A stretch of DNA of 64,000 nt from Pontibacter liquoris (GTDB taxonomy: Bacteria; Bacteroidota; Bacteroidia; Cytophagales; Hymenobacteraceae), in contig NZ_JALEBG010000003.1 of NCBI RefSeq assembly GCF_022758235.1, positions 743,366 to 807,365 on the forward strand. The letters are read 5' to 3'. The notes under the pieces are model-generated. The model made no database searches, had not been told where the DNA came from, and worked only from the letters and a program-made list of their open reading frames with translations. Below are positions 9,326 to 18,934 of the stretch, in pieces. A program made the translations under genes and the position numbers. Every line of letters starts with the position of its first letter. The stretch's first letter is position 1.

Positions 9326-11482
9326 CTAGCTAAAAATATGGTAGGTGATAAAAGCCATCACATAGGCAAGGCCACTCATGTATAAGAGCTGCGCCGCAGG
9401 CCAGGTCCAGCTCTTTGTTTCGCGGCGCACAATGGCCAGCGTGCTCACGCACTGCATGGCAAAAAGGTAAAAGATCATCAGCGAGAAACTACGGGCCGGG
9501 GTGAAGAAAGGATCGCCGTTGGCATCTTTCTCCGACATCAGCTTTTCCTTTATCGTGCTCACGTTCTCCTCCTCGCCTATACTATAAATGGTCGAGATCG
9601 TGCCCACAAACACCTCGCGGGCAGCAAAAGAAGTAAGCAGGGCAATTCCGATCTTCCAGTCGTAACCCAGCGGGCGGATAGCAGGCTCTATGGTACGGCC
9701 AATGATACCGGCATAGGAACTCTCGAGCTGGTAAGAGGCTATCTTATTCTCGGTCTGTAGTGGGGTCAGGTTGTTTGCTTTGGCTTCGGCTATCGCCTGC
9801 ACTCTGGCCTGCTCAAAATTGTTGCCAGGCCCATAAGAGGCCAGCACCCAAAGTATAACCGAAATAGCCACAATGACCTTACCTGCTTCAAAAACAAAAG
9901 CTTTGGATTTCTCTATGATCGTGATGCCCACATTCTTCCAGCGCGGCATTTTGTAGACCGGGAACTCCATAATGAAGTAGCTGCGTTCCCGGGCTTTGAG
10001 AATGGTTTTGAGCAGCAGCGCGGAGAAAATAGCCGCTAGAAAGCCGATCAGGTAAAGCCCCATCAGTACCAGGCCCTGCAGGTTCATAAACCCGAAGTAG
10101 TATTTGTCGGGCACTACCAGGGCAATCAGCACCGTGTATACCGGAATGCGGGCCGAACAGCTCATCAGCGGCGTCACAAAGATGGTGATCATGCGGTCTT
10201 TCCAGTTCTCGATGGTACGCGCCGACATGATGGCGGGCACCGCACAGGCTACCCCCGAGATCAGCGGCACCACACTTTTGCCGTTCAGGCCAAATTTGCG
10301 CATGATCTTGTCCATCATAAACGTCACGCGCGCCATATAGCCGGTTTCCTCCAGAATGGATATAAACGCGAACAGAATGGCGATCTGCGGCACAAATACC
10401 AGCACACCGCCCAGTCCGGCAATTACGCCTTCGGTCAGCAGGTTAATAAGCGGGCCATCAAAGTTATCCTGTATCAGGCCATTAAGGCTGGTAATTCCCC
10501 GGTCGATCAGGTCCATGGGATAGCTGGCCCAGGCAAAGATAGCCTGGAAGATCAGGAACAGGATGGCAAAAAAGATCAGGTACCCAAATACCTTGTGCGT
10601 GAGCACCTGGTCGAGGCGGTTGCTGAACTTCTCGTCCTTGTCTACTTTCTCCACGCGCACCACATCCAGCAGCAGCTCGTTGATGCGGGTATAACGGGCA
10701 ATGGTTTCGTTGGCCTGCTGAGCATGCGAGTGGAAATCCACGGCCTCCAGCACACCCGCGATCCAGGCGACATCCTCTTCCGATAAAAATTTAAGGCTTT
10801 TATACTGATGGGCGTAGTGCAGGGCCTGGTAATCGTTGCGGAGCTGAAACCGCTGACGTATGCTTTGCACCACAGGAATCAGCTCGTCGGGGATTTCATA
10901 AAAGCTAACCCGGGAGGCTTCCAGCTGCTGCGACATGATGATCTTGAGGGCGGCAATGCCTATTCCCTTGCGGGCATTCATCGGGATGATGGGCACGCCC
11001 AGCTCACGGTGCAGGGCAGGCACGTCGATCTTAACGCCTTCGCTCTCGGCCACATCCACCATGTTCAGCGCCAGCACCACCGGAATCTTCAGATCAGCTA
11101 GCTGGGTGTACAGCAGCAGGTTGCGCTTCAGGTTAGAGGCGTCGGCCGTTACGATGACCAGGTCTGGAAAATGGCGCGAGGCCGGATCATAAAGCAGGTC
11201 AATGATCACGCGCTCATCCAGCGACTTAGGGTATAAGCTATAGGTGCCCGGCAGGTCAATGATCTGCACTTTGTGGGTAGGCGAAAGCTGGCAATAGCCT
11301 GTTTTTTTATCTACCGTTACCCCCGGAAAGTTGCCCACCTTCTGGTTAAGGCCCGTCAGTTGGTTAAAAAGAGACGATTTACCGGAGTTCGGGTTCCCGA
11401 TCAGCGCTACTTTGGAGACTAAAGGAGGAACTGCAGCCTGCTTGGCCTGCACTTCTTGTGGCTGGATCGTGGCAGTGGTCAT
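9326..11482 (-). CDS. feoB: Ferrous iron transport protein B
   Basis: Inner-membrane iron(II) importer, 718 residues. The N-terminal GTPase shows G1 GNPNSGKS (29-36), G3 DLPG (76-79) and G4 NMVD (140-143). A helical linker follows, then the membrane core with two Gate-like repeats containing the conserved Cys-bearing signatures SGVACAVPAIMSART and TPLMSCSARIPVYTVLIA. The start is an ATG 13 bases after the feoA stop, so feoA and feoB form an operon. No FeoC is visible. Length is typical. Regulation by iron is expected from the family, but I could not identify a Fur box. Confidence 0.96.
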   Translation of the reverse strand: MTTATIQPQEVQAKQAAVPPLVSKVALIGNPNSGKSSLFNQLTGLNQKVGNFPGVTVDKKTGYCQLSPTHKVQIIDLPGTYSLYPKSLDERVIIDLLYDPASRHFPDLVIVTADASNLKRNLLLYTQLADLKIPVVLALNMVDVAESEGVKIDVPALHRELGVPIIPMNARKGIGIAALKIIMSQQLEASRVSFYEIPDELIPVVQSIRQRFQLRNDYQALHYAHQYKSLKFLSEEDVAWIAGVLEAVDFHSHAQQANETIARYTRINELLLDVVRVEKVDKDEKFSNRLDQVLTHKVFGYLIFFAILFLIFQAIFAWASYPMDLIDRGITSLNGLIQDNFDGPLINLLTEGVIAGLGGVLVFVPQIAILFAFISILEETGYMARVTFMMDKIMRKFGLNGKSVVPLISGVACAVPAIMSARTIENWKDRMITIFVTPLMSCSARIPVYTVLIALVVPDKYYFGFMNLQGLVLMGLYLIGFLAAIFSALLLKTILKARERSYFIMEFPVYKMPRWKNVGITIIEKSKAFVFEAGKVIVAISVILWVLASYGPGNNFEQARVQAIAEAKANNLTPLQTENKIASYQLESSYAGIIGRTIEPAIRPLGYDWKIGIALLTSFAAREVFVGTISTIYSIGEEENVSTIKEKLMSEKDANGDPFFTPARSFSLMIFYLFAMQCVSTLAIVRRETKSWTWPAAQLLYMSGLAYVMAFITYHIFS

Positions 11483-11495
11483 GAGGCGCGGGGGA

Positions 11496-11747
11496 TTACT
11501 TCTTCAGCAAAATGGTTTCGGCTTCGTCTAAACGCAACGACAGGGTATAATCGTTAACAATAATGGTGATGGGATCACCAAAAGGAGCGCGGCTGTTCAG
11601 TTTTACTTCCGTACCAGGAATACAGCCCATTTCCAAAAGCTTAAGACCCATTTCCGGGTCGCTTAGACAACAGATCACACCGCGTTCCCCGATCTTGAGG
11701 TCGCGCACGCTTTTCTGTTCTTTTTGCTCTTCTGCCCTTTTTCGCAC
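11496..11747 (-). CDS. feoA: Ferrous iron transport protein A
   Basis: Small cytoplasmic SH3-like protein of 83 residues that supports FeoB. It shows the family core LKIGERGVICCL, MGLKLLEMGCIPGTEV and GDPITIIVNDYTLSLR. The only upstream in-frame start is GTG at 11747, with no internal ATG before the core. It lies 13 bases ahead of feoB on the same strand. Confidence 0.9.
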   Translation of the reverse strand: MRKRAEEQKEQKSVRDLKIGERGVICCLSDPEMGLKLLEMGCIPGTEVKLNSRAPFGDPITIIVNDYTLSLRLDEAETILLKK

Positions 11748-11975
11748 CGCTCGTTGTTTTTATTTAGACTGTTTATAAACAACTGCAAGTTACAAGGTGT
11801 TCACCTTTAAAGCAAAAGTTTTAAGTTAATGTACTGAGGGGTTAATGGGATAATGTGCCGATGTAGTAAGTATAAACTGAAAACGAGGCCCTATAGCAGT
11901 ATAACTCTCTCCTGGCGCGAGCCTCTGCTTGCACCAAGGAGGAAATCATTTTCACATCTTCAAATCTGAAAACCG

Positions 11976-14429
11976 CTACTCTGCGAAAAACACCCGTTTT
12001 ACGCGGGTGCTCACGTTGGTGAGCAGCTCGTAGGGAATGGTGCCAATAGCGTTGGCCAGCTCTACCAGCGTGAGCTGTGGCCCGAACACGATCACCTCAT
12101 CGCCGGCTTTTACTTGTAGCCCGGTAACATCTACCATACACATATCCATGCACACATTGCCGATAAGCGGGCGGCGCTGCCCCTGCACAAGTACTTGACC
12201 CACGCCATTGCTGAAACGGCGGTCGTAGCCATCAGCATACCCGATGGCGATGGTAGCAATGGTTTTAGCCACATCAGCAATGCCTTTGCGGCTATAGCCC
12301 ACTGTTTCACCGGCGTTTATACTTTTCACTTGCGATACGGTGGTTTTGAGTGTGCTGACCGGCCGCAGCGCCTCCTGTTCCGAACCGGTTGCCTCCACGC
12401 CGTACAGGCCGATGCCCAGCCGCACCATGTCCAGCTGGTGTTCCGGAAAGCGCACAATGCCTGCCGAATTTAGAATGTGCTTCGTGACCGAATACCCCAG
12501 CCTTGCCTCCACTTCCGTAGCCATACTTCTGAAAGTGGCAATCTGCTGCTGCGAAAAATCGTTGTGCAGGGCTTCGTCGGCACCGGCCAGGTGGCTGAAG
12601 GCGCTCACCACCTGTACCTGCGGGTACTGCTGCAGCAAGTCAAAAAGGGCTTCGAAATCCTCGCTGACAAATCCCAGCCGGTGCATGCCCGTGTCGAGCT
12701 TCAGGTGGATCTTATACTTGTTGCCCTCCTCCAGCGACGCCACAAAGGCCTGCAGTTGCTCCAGGGCATATATTTCCGGCTCCAGGGTATACTGCTGCAG
12801 CTTGGCAAAGCTGTCGGGCGCGGGGTTCATGACCATGATGGGGAGCGTGATTCCGTGCTCGCGCAGCATCACGCCTTCATCGGCGTAAGCCACGGCCAGG
12901 TAATCCACACGGTGGAACTGCAGCAGGTTGGCCACTTCGAAGCTGCCGCTGCCATAAGCAAAGGCTTTGACCATCACCATCAGTTTGGTATCGGGCATTA
13001 GCCTGGAGCGGTAAAAGTTCAGGTTATGCACCAGCGCATCCAGGTTTACTTCCAGCACCGTGCCGTGCACCTTCTGCTGAAACGCCTGCACGATCTTCTC
13101 AAACCCGAACACGCGCGCGCCTTTCACCAGGATCACCTCATTGCGGAAGTTCGCTGAATCAAAGGCTTTCAAAAAATCAGCTGTGGAAGTATAAAAAACG
13201 GCCTCCCCGAAAAGGTGCCTATACTTGCTGATGACCGGGCCGATGCCAATCAGGCGTTGCACGCGGTGCGGCTGCACCAACTCCGCTACCTGCTTATACA
13301 AGGCTTCCTCCGCCAGGCCCGACTCTAGCAGATCCGAAAGTATGAGCGTATGAGCGCCGCGCTGCGGCTGGCTGGCCTGCAGGTTCAGGGCGATGGCCAG
13401 GCCTCCCAGGTCGTTGTTATAGGTATCGTCGATGAGGTAGCAGCCGTTAATGGCTTCTTTCATTTCCAGGCGCATGGCCACCGGGTGCAGGCGGTCGAGG
13501 CGGTCCTGTATTTCGGAGAGCGGCAGGCTCCGCTGCAGCAGCACCGCCAGGCAGTGCAGGGCATTCTCCACCGAGGCTTCGTCGGTGAACGGGAGGGCCA
13601 GCCGCTGTTTTTGGCCCAGGTAAGTATACACCACAATGGTGCGGTGGCCGGCAGTAGTCGTGGCATTTATCGTGACGTCTGCCTCCTGCCGGCGTCCCCA
13701 GGTAAAGGTATTTATACTTTGGCGCTGCACGGCCTGGTGCACGAGCGTATGATCGGCACAGTAAAAGAGCAGCTCCACGTGGGCAAACAGCTTCAGCTTT
13801 TCAGCTACCTTCTGCTCCAGAGAAGCAAAGCCTTCGTTGTGGGCGCTGCCAATGTTGGTAAATAGGCCCAGGGTAGGCCGGATGATCTGCTGCAGCTTTT
13901 CCATCTCGCCGGGCAGCGAAATGCCGGCTTCAAAAATAGCCAGGGTATGATTGGCATTGAGCTGCCACACACTCAGCGGCACGCCCAGCTGCGAGTTGTA
14001 ACTGCGCGGGCTTTTTACCACCAGCTCATCGGGGCTCAGCAATTGTGCAAGCCACTCCTTTACGATCGTTTTGCCGTTGCTGCCTGTTACCCCGATCACC
14101 GGGATTTGGAACTGCTGCCGGTGCCAGGCGGCTACCTGCTGCAGCGCCTGCAGGCTATCCTTCACCAGCAAAATGGATGCTTCGGGGTATAGGTGCGTTA
14201 GCGCTGCAGGCTCGCCCTGCTCCACCACAAAGGTGCGCACGCCCTGCCGGTATAGCTGCGACAAGTACTTATGCCCGTCGTTATACTTGCCCCGGATGGC
14301 AAAAAACACCGTGCCCGCCGGCTGCGAGAGCTTGCGGCTGTCGGTGAGCAGATGCACCACCGGCTGGGGCTGCACCACCTGCACCTCCCGGCCCTGTGTA
14401 ATAGATGAAAGCTGCTGAAAAGAGAGCAT
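11976..14429 (-). CDS. murF-alr: Bifunctional UDP-MurNAc-tripeptide:D-Ala-D-Ala ligase / alanine racemase
   Basis: A fusion of two peptidoglycan precursor enzymes, 817 residues. Residues 1 to about 450 are MurF: the ATP site GVTGSNGKT (113-121) and the ligase core and C-terminal domain, which attaches D-Ala-D-Ala to the UDP-MurNAc-tripeptide. From about 455 on is alanine racemase: the PLP lysine segment VMVKAFAYGSG, the LKLDTGMHRLGF barrel motif, and GYADGYDRR before the C-terminal beta domain with the catalytic-tyrosine region. The racemase thus makes D-Ala and the ligase uses the dipeptide. The fusion is known in Bacteroidota. The racemase lysine segment has KAFAYGSG where many have KANAYGHG. 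Confidence 0.94.
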   Translation of the reverse strand: MLSFQQLSSITQGREVQVVQPQPVVHLLTDSRKLSQPAGTVFFAIRGKYNDGHKYLSQLYRQGVRTFVVEQGEPAALTHLYPEASILLVKDSLQALQQVAAWHRQQFQIPVIGVTGSNGKTIVKEWLAQLLSPDELVVKSPRSYNSQLGVPLSVWQLNANHTLAIFEAGISLPGEMEKLQQIIRPTLGLFTNIGSAHNEGFASLEQKVAEKLKLFAHVELLFYCADHTLVHQAVQRQSINTFTWGRRQEADVTINATTTAGHRTIVVYTYLGQKQRLALPFTDEASVENALHCLAVLLQRSLPLSEIQDRLDRLHPVAMRLEMKEAINGCYLIDDTYNNDLGGLAIALNLQASQPQRGAHTLILSDLLESGLAEEALYKQVAELVQPHRVQRLIGIGPVISKYRHLFGEAVFYTSTADFLKAFDSANFRNEVILVKGARVFGFEKIVQAFQQKVHGTVLEVNLDALVHNLNFYRSRLMPDTKLMVMVKAFAYGSGSFEVANLLQFHRVDYLAVAYADEGVMLREHGITLPIMVMNPAPDSFAKLQQYTLEPEIYALEQLQAFVASLEEGNKYKIHLKLDTGMHRLGFVSEDFEALFDLLQQYPQVQVVSAFSHLAGADEALHNDFSQQQIATFRSMATEVEARLGYSVTKHILNSAGIVRFPEHQLDMVRLGIGLYGVEATGSEQEALRPVSTLKTTVSQVKSINAGETVGYSRKGIADVAKTIATIAIGYADGYDRRFSNGVGQVLVQGQRRPLIGNVCMDMCMVDVTGLQVKAGDEVIVFGPQLTLVELANAIGTIPYELLTNVSTRVKRVFFAE

Positions 14430-14451
14430 GGCTACGGATTTATTCCTGCGC

Positions 14452-14459
14452 CAAAGATA
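14452..14459 (-). promoter_or_regulatory. Candidate -7 promoter element for murF-alr
   Basis: Reads TATCTTTG on the minus strand, matching the Bacteroidota -7 consensus TAnnTTTG, 22 bases upstream of the ATG. No TTG at the ideal -33 spacing, so support is partial. Confidence 0.5.
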
Positions 14460-14467
14460 GGCGGGGG

Positions 14468-14516
14468 AGCTACAAAGTTAGAAAGTTAAGAAGTTAGAAA
14501 GTTAAAAAGTTAGCAG
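14468..14516. repeat. Short tandem repeats of AAGTTAGA type
   Basis: About six imperfect 8-base units of AAGTTAGA/AAGTTAAA in a row between the divergent murF-alr and rarD genes. Similar A/T-rich short tandem repeats occur at other gene boundaries in this window. Confidence 0.75.
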
Positions 14517-14646
14517 GTGAGAAGTGAAACAGAGGCAATGTAACAGGGATTACCCTTGAGCTATACGAACTGTTACGGGCAAGTAGCCAGCCAGGCAACC
14601 TTTCAGCAATTTAGCTAACCGCAACAATTAACAACCGGCAATTCTC

Positions 14647-14654
14647 TACCTTTG
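14647..14654 (+). promoter_or_regulatory. Candidate -7 promoter element for rarD-like gene
   Basis: TACCTTTG followed by CAC, a typical Bacteroidota -7 element, 26 bases upstream of the ATG at 14681. A TTG at the ideal upstream distance is lacking. Confidence 0.55.
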
Positions 14655-14680
14655 CACACCTTTTACCTGCATTTTTACCT

Positions 14681-15631
14681 ATGAAACCAACAGACACCCG
14701 ACCCTACTTTGCAGCGGGCATTGCGGCATTCGTTATCTGGGGCTTTATCCCGTTTCCGCTGAAGGCCCTGGCTGCTTACCCCAGCGGGCAGATCTTATAC
14801 TTCCGGGTAGCCTCCGCGTTGGTCGTGCTGCTGGTTATTTCGCTGGTTTTCCGCCGCCGTAAGCTGCTGAGTACCTTTGCCGCGCTGCAAACCGCCGGCC
14901 CGCGGGAGAAGCGCACCTTTATAGGTTATACTTTGCTGGGCGGCCTGCTGCTGACAATTAACTGGCTTACGTTCATTTACATAATCAACCACATCAACAT
15001 CCAGACCGGCTCTTTTTCCTACCTGCTCTGCCCTATTATCACGGCGGTGCTGGGCTTTTTGCTGCTAAAAGAGAAGCTGCGGCTAAACCAGTGGCTGGCC
15101 ATCGGCCTGAGTGCGCTGAGCTGCGCCCTGATAGGCTCCGGCGAGCTGACAAGCCTGGTGTTTAGTTTGCTGACCGCCTTCAGTTATGCCTTTTACCTCA
15201 TCACGCAGCGTATTCTGAAGAACTACGATAAAATTGTGCTGCTTACCCTGCAGCTGTTGCTTTCCTTCGCCCTGATCGGCCCTTTTTACAGCTACTTCAA
15301 AGGCGATAGCATGGTCATGTTAGATACTCATTTTTTCCTGAACATCGGTATGCTGAGCCTAGTCTTTACCGTGCTGCCGCTGTTTTTGAACCTGTTTGCG
15401 CTCAAAGAGCTTACCTCCGGCTCCATTGGCATTTTGATGTATATCAACCCGATCCTGAACTTTGTGATGGCCTTTTTATACTTTAATGAACATACCACGA
15501 CAACAAAAGTGGCTGCTTATGTGCTCATCTTCATCTCGGTGATCCTCTATAATATTAACCTGAAAGGCCGCAAGAAAAGCGGCGACGGGTTGGTGATCCC
15601 GCCTGTGGGCACAACCGCCATCCGGCCATAA
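14681..15631 (+). CDS. rarD: RarD-type EamA-family drug/metabolite transporter
   Basis: Inner-membrane protein of 316 residues with about ten hydrophobic helices in two EamA halves. The opening GIAAFVIWGFIPFPLKAL, the NWLTFIYIINHINIQTGSFSYLLCPI segment (read as two parts around residues 93-118) and the late LTSGSIGILMYINPILNF are characteristic of the RarD subgroup. These proteins are linked to chloramphenicol sensitivity, but the substrate is not established. It is monocistronic, between a divergent murF-alr and a bidirectional terminator. It contains three TATACTT copies (14796, 14927, 15477) in two different reading frames. Confidence 0.85.
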   Translation: MKPTDTRPYFAAGIAAFVIWGFIPFPLKALAAYPSGQILYFRVASALVVLLVISLVFRRRKLLSTFAALQTAGPREKRTFIGYTLLGGLLLTINWLTFIYIINHINIQTGSFSYLLCPIITAVLGFLLLKEKLRLNQWLAIGLSALSCALIGSGELTSLVFSLLTAFSYAFYLITQRILKNYDKIVLLTLQLLLSFALIGPFYSYFKGDSMVMLDTHFFLNIGMLSLVFTVLPLFLNLFALKELTSGSIGILMYINPILNFVMAFLYFNEHTTTTKVAAYVLIFISVILYNINLKGRKKSGDGLVIPPVGTTAIRP

Positions 15632-15666
15632 AAAATCCCCGCCAACGTATGCTGGCGGGGATTTTT
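15631..15666. terminator. Bidirectional terminator between rarD and a lipoprotein gene
   Basis: A 14-bp perfect stem (15631-15644 with 15653-15666) beginning with five A and ending with five T, so it can work on both strands. It overlaps the last base of the rarD stop codon and precedes the end of the convergent gene at 15682. Confidence 0.88.
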
Positions 15667-15681
15667 GCTTTTAGTTGTCTT

Positions 15682-16008
15682 TTACTGCTTTGGCTTAGGC
15701 TGCTGGCTGTTCTCTTTCGCTTTCTGCTCATCCAGTTCGTGCATGGCCCGGTTAGCTGAGTCCTGGTTGGACTTCATCTCGTTGCCAAACTGGTCGGCCT
15801 GCTCGCCGGTAACCGATGTATCGCCAATGGCTGCCGGACGTGGCTCATTTAAATGCTCCGCATCGGTTTCGTCTACAATGGCTTCGGAAGTGCTGGTATC
15901 GTCTGTCGGGTTCGATTCAGGTCGTTCGCCGCCATTGCAGCCAAAGCCAACCACAGCTGCAAAAGCCACTGCTACGCCGGTTTTAAGTATATGTGCTGTT
16001 GTTTTCAT
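15682..16008 (-). CDS. Small hydrophilic lipoprotein of unknown function
   Basis: A 108-residue protein with a type II signal peptide, lipobox VGFGC with Cys near position 24, followed by an acidic, Ser/Thr/Asn-rich mature part with no recognised domain. The tail (MHELDEQKAKENSQQPKPKQ) is charged and probably helical. It stands alone, convergent with rarD. It resembles in style, not in clear sequence, the other small lipoproteins of the window. Confidence 0.7.
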   Translation of the reverse strand: MKTTAHILKTGVAVAFAAVVGFGCNGGERPESNPTDDTSTSEAIVDETDAEHLNEPRPAAIGDTSVTGEQADQFGNEMKSNQDSANRAMHELDEQKAKENSQQPKPKQ

Positions 16009-16159
16009 GTCTGTTTTAAGTTTAGTCCTGAGCTATTTTTAACGGCCAGCAAGGCGTTATGGTTATCCCGCGTAGGCAATGCCACTTTGTGCCCGGCCTC
16101 ATTCCGGTGCAATTTCAAGGCCGCACCTGCTTTTACTAATCCTGCCGCGGTATGAAAAC

Positions 16160-18769
16160 TCAGAAGCCAACTCCCACCATCAGGCCTGTTCGGGCGCGGT
16201 TACCCTCCTGAAACGAGGTAATAAAATCGATGCGCATTACTTTAAAGATGTGCTCGATGCCCAGCCCCAGCTCCAGGTAATTGCCCGATGCGCGGGTGTT
16301 GAGGTAATTGAGGCTGACCACTTCCTGCCACTTCAGCCGCCGGAACAGCGGGATCTTGTTGAACACAAAGCCGTTGAAATGATGTTCGTAGTGCCCCTCC
16401 AGGTAGCTGTGACTGGTGCTGTAGCGGTAATAATCCAGTAGCTGGAAGCCCTCGTAGGTGCCGGCAAACAGGGTGCGGTTGCCATTAAAATGCTTGTAAT
16501 CCATCAGGTACATCTTGTCGCGGCTAAAGAAGGTGCCGCCTCCCAGGCTATACCTGCTGCTGCCCAAAAGGCCAAAACCCATATCGTCGCTCACCCGGAT
16601 GGCCGCCGTGCTGAACCTGGTATCGCCGCCCAACGCGTTTATACCTGCGCGGTAGCCCAACGCTATGGTAGGGTAGCGCGAGCCCAGGTTAATTTTGTCA
16701 TCCGGCCGGCTCATGTACTCCTGCCCTGGCCGCAGGCTAAGGTTGAGGGCGAGCGTAAGCGCCTGGTGCGGCAGGAAAGTGGCATCGGTCAATTCGGCGT
16801 TTACCGGCACGTTGGAGGTAAAATGAGTCCCCGAAGCATCGCGCAAAGTATACTCGGCCGTGTTCTGCAACGGCAGGCGGTGGGCATAATCCAGGATACC
16901 GCTAAGCGAGACGCCATTCCACAGCTCGCTTCGCCAGTTTACACGGCCATAGTCGCGCTGGTATAGCTTCATGTAGTTTTGCCCGGCCACCAGCGTGTAC
17001 ACGGTATTTACAAAAGGCGAGATCGGGTTCAGGTTATTGATCTGCTCTACGTAACGGCCGCCTTCCACCGAAATGGTGCTGTTCTTAAACGGCTCGTAAA
17101 GATAGCTGAGCTGCAGCCGGGCGTTTAATTTCTGGTTAGAGAAGCCGTAGCGCACGGCCGGTGCTATACTATACCTGCGGCGGTCTTCAAAGCGTTTGCT
17201 ATAGGCTACGCGCAGGTCGGCCACCACACCTTCCACAGTATTATACTGCAGGATGCTGGAGCCACCTGTTAAACTCAGGAGCGGATCGAAACTGAAGTAC
17301 CTGTTTTGGAAGGAATTGGAATAGGTATAGCCGCCTACCAGGAAACTGCCAAAAGAAGGCTTGTTACGCACCCGGTCCAGCGAGTCCTGGTAAGGCCGTG
17401 AATTTTTGATGACCTCCAGGCTGTCTTTTTTGTGATAATCAGTTACTTCTTCCTGGGTGAGCGGCACGGGCCGAATGGCCGCCCAGTAAGCAGAGTCCCG
17501 CTTGTTGGCTTCTCTCTCTACCACCAAAATCTCTTTGCTGAACATCTTGTCGTTGGAGGCCTGCGGCTGAGCTTCAGGCGCTGCCTCGCGGGGCTTTATC
17601 ACTTTGAGCTTTGGCTTTTTGGCAGGCCGTGCATCGGCCAGCGTCGCATCCGGCGCCGGCTCAGGCGCTATTTCTTCTACCCTGGGCGGCGTGGTATAGG
17701 CCGGCTGCACGCTATAATTAGAGTATACGCCCGTAACGTAACCGCTGCCTTTAAAGCCCAGCCCAGCCCCTTCAAAACTGAACCGCTGCGATACGGGCAT
17801 CCATACTTCTTTGGCTACTGGCGCATACACCTGCCGTACGCGTATAAAATCCACAAAATCGATACCGGCCGCTTTTGTCAGTTTCAGGTCGGTGCTATGG
17901 ATGCGCCAGCTGCCGTCCACAATGTAGATGCTGCCCGCAAAGACCGGGTCGTGGGCGCGGCGCGGAATGACTTTTATTTTGTTGATGGTGCGGCCGTTTT
18001 CCTGGAAAGTGCCCAGATACTCGAAGCGGTAATAAAAGAAGGCATTGTTAGCTAGCGGCGACACAAACCCGCGCTCGCTGAGGCCCTGCACCTTGAGCAG
18101 GTTATCGTAAAAGCTGATGTCCATTTCCGAGGCCTGGTTAAAGCTGAAGCCTTTCTTCTGGCCACTCACCCGGCTCGAGATCATGCGTTCGTGCACCTTG
18201 TCGGGCTTTTTAAAGCGCAGCTCCGACACCGATTCCGACAAGTATACGATGCCCGTGTCCACATCTACCATTTTTATGCCCAGCACCTTGGAAGGCACTT
18301 TGTCCATGCGGCCCACGGCTTTCATGTATACGCGGGCGCTCCAGGCATTTACCTCGTCGCGGTGATACTTGCGCAGCCGGATGGCCTGCCGCATAATAGC
18401 ATAAGCCGGATCCTCGTCGGCGGCACGCACCACCACTTCCTTCAGGTTCAGCACTTCGGGCAGCAACTGTACATTAAGCTCCTGCGGGGCCTCGCCAATC
18501 GTCACGGTTTCGGTGCGGGCGCGGTAGCCCACATACTTAAACTCCAGCGTATAGGTGCCGGGGCTGAGCTGCAGCTGGTAGCTGCCCTGCTCGTTGGAAG
18601 CGGTGCCGCTGGCCGTTTCTTTGATGTAAATGCTGGCAAACGGCAGACCCTTGTTGTTTTCGTCGGTAATGCGGCCATGCAGGGCCCCGGCCATACTTAG
18701 CGCAGGCAAAAACAGAAGCAGCAACAGCAAAAGAAGAGGGTAGCGCATGTGCCAGGGCTTATACTTCAT
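16160..18769 (-). CDS. DUF5686 / carboxypeptidase-regulatory-like domain outer-membrane protein
   Basis: About 869 residues from the chosen ATG (18769); the frame extends upstream to a GTG, but the added residues precede the signal peptide and look non-coding, and an ATG at 18748 is also possible. Visible: signal peptide rich in Leu ending ALSMA; carboxypeptidase-regulatory-like beta domain (HGRITDENNKGLPFASIYIK); then the DUF5686 region with a beta-barrel-like C-terminal half ending GLMVGVGF, as in outer-membrane proteins. The family is common in Bacteroidota and its function is unknown. Confidence 0.85.
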   Translation of the reverse strand: MKYKPWHMRYPLLLLLLLLFLPALSMAGALHGRITDENNKGLPFASIYIKETASGTASNEQGSYQLQLSPGTYTLEFKYVGYRARTETVTIGEAPQELNVQLLPEVLNLKEVVVRAADEDPAYAIMRQAIRLRKYHRDEVNAWSARVYMKAVGRMDKVPSKVLGIKMVDVDTGIVYLSESVSELRFKKPDKVHERMISSRVSGQKKGFSFNQASEMDISFYDNLLKVQGLSERGFVSPLANNAFFYYRFEYLGTFQENGRTINKIKVIPRRAHDPVFAGSIYIVDGSWRIHSTDLKLTKAAGIDFVDFIRVRQVYAPVAKEVWMPVSQRFSFEGAGLGFKGSGYVTGVYSNYSVQPAYTTPPRVEEIAPEPAPDATLADARPAKKPKLKVIKPREAAPEAQPQASNDKMFSKEILVVEREANKRDSAYWAAIRPVPLTQEEVTDYHKKDSLEVIKNSRPYQDSLDRVRNKPSFGSFLVGGYTYSNSFQNRYFSFDPLLSLTGGSSILQYNTVEGVVADLRVAYSKRFEDRRRYSIAPAVRYGFSNQKLNARLQLSYLYEPFKNSTISVEGGRYVEQINNLNPISPFVNTVYTLVAGQNYMKLYQRDYGRVNWRSELWNGVSLSGILDYAHRLPLQNTAEYTLRDASGTHFTSNVPVNAELTDATFLPHQALTLALNLSLRPGQEYMSRPDDKINLGSRYPTIALGYRAGINALGGDTRFSTAAIRVSDDMGFGLLGSSRYSLGGGTFFSRDKMYLMDYKHFNGNRTLFAGTYEGFQLLDYYRYSTSHSYLEGHYEHHFNGFVFNKIPLFRRLKWQEVVSLNYLNTRASGNYLELGLGIEHIFKVMRIDFITSFQEGNRARTGLMVGVGF

Positions 18770-18934
18770 CCGTATATTCTTGCAATTTAACCAGCTAACG
18801 TTAAAGCTAACACAATATGATATCACTTAAATATATTTTAATTACTATATTTTAGGCTTACCTGCCGCCATGGCTGGTTGGGTGCACTATACATACGTCA
18901 AAGTATAACCACCAAACCTGCTTTTAACTTTCTT

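Noticed and set aside
18770..18826. Upstream extension of the DUF5686 protein from GTG
   Set aside because: Adds 19 residues before a clear signal peptide; ATG at 18769 or 18748 is preferred.
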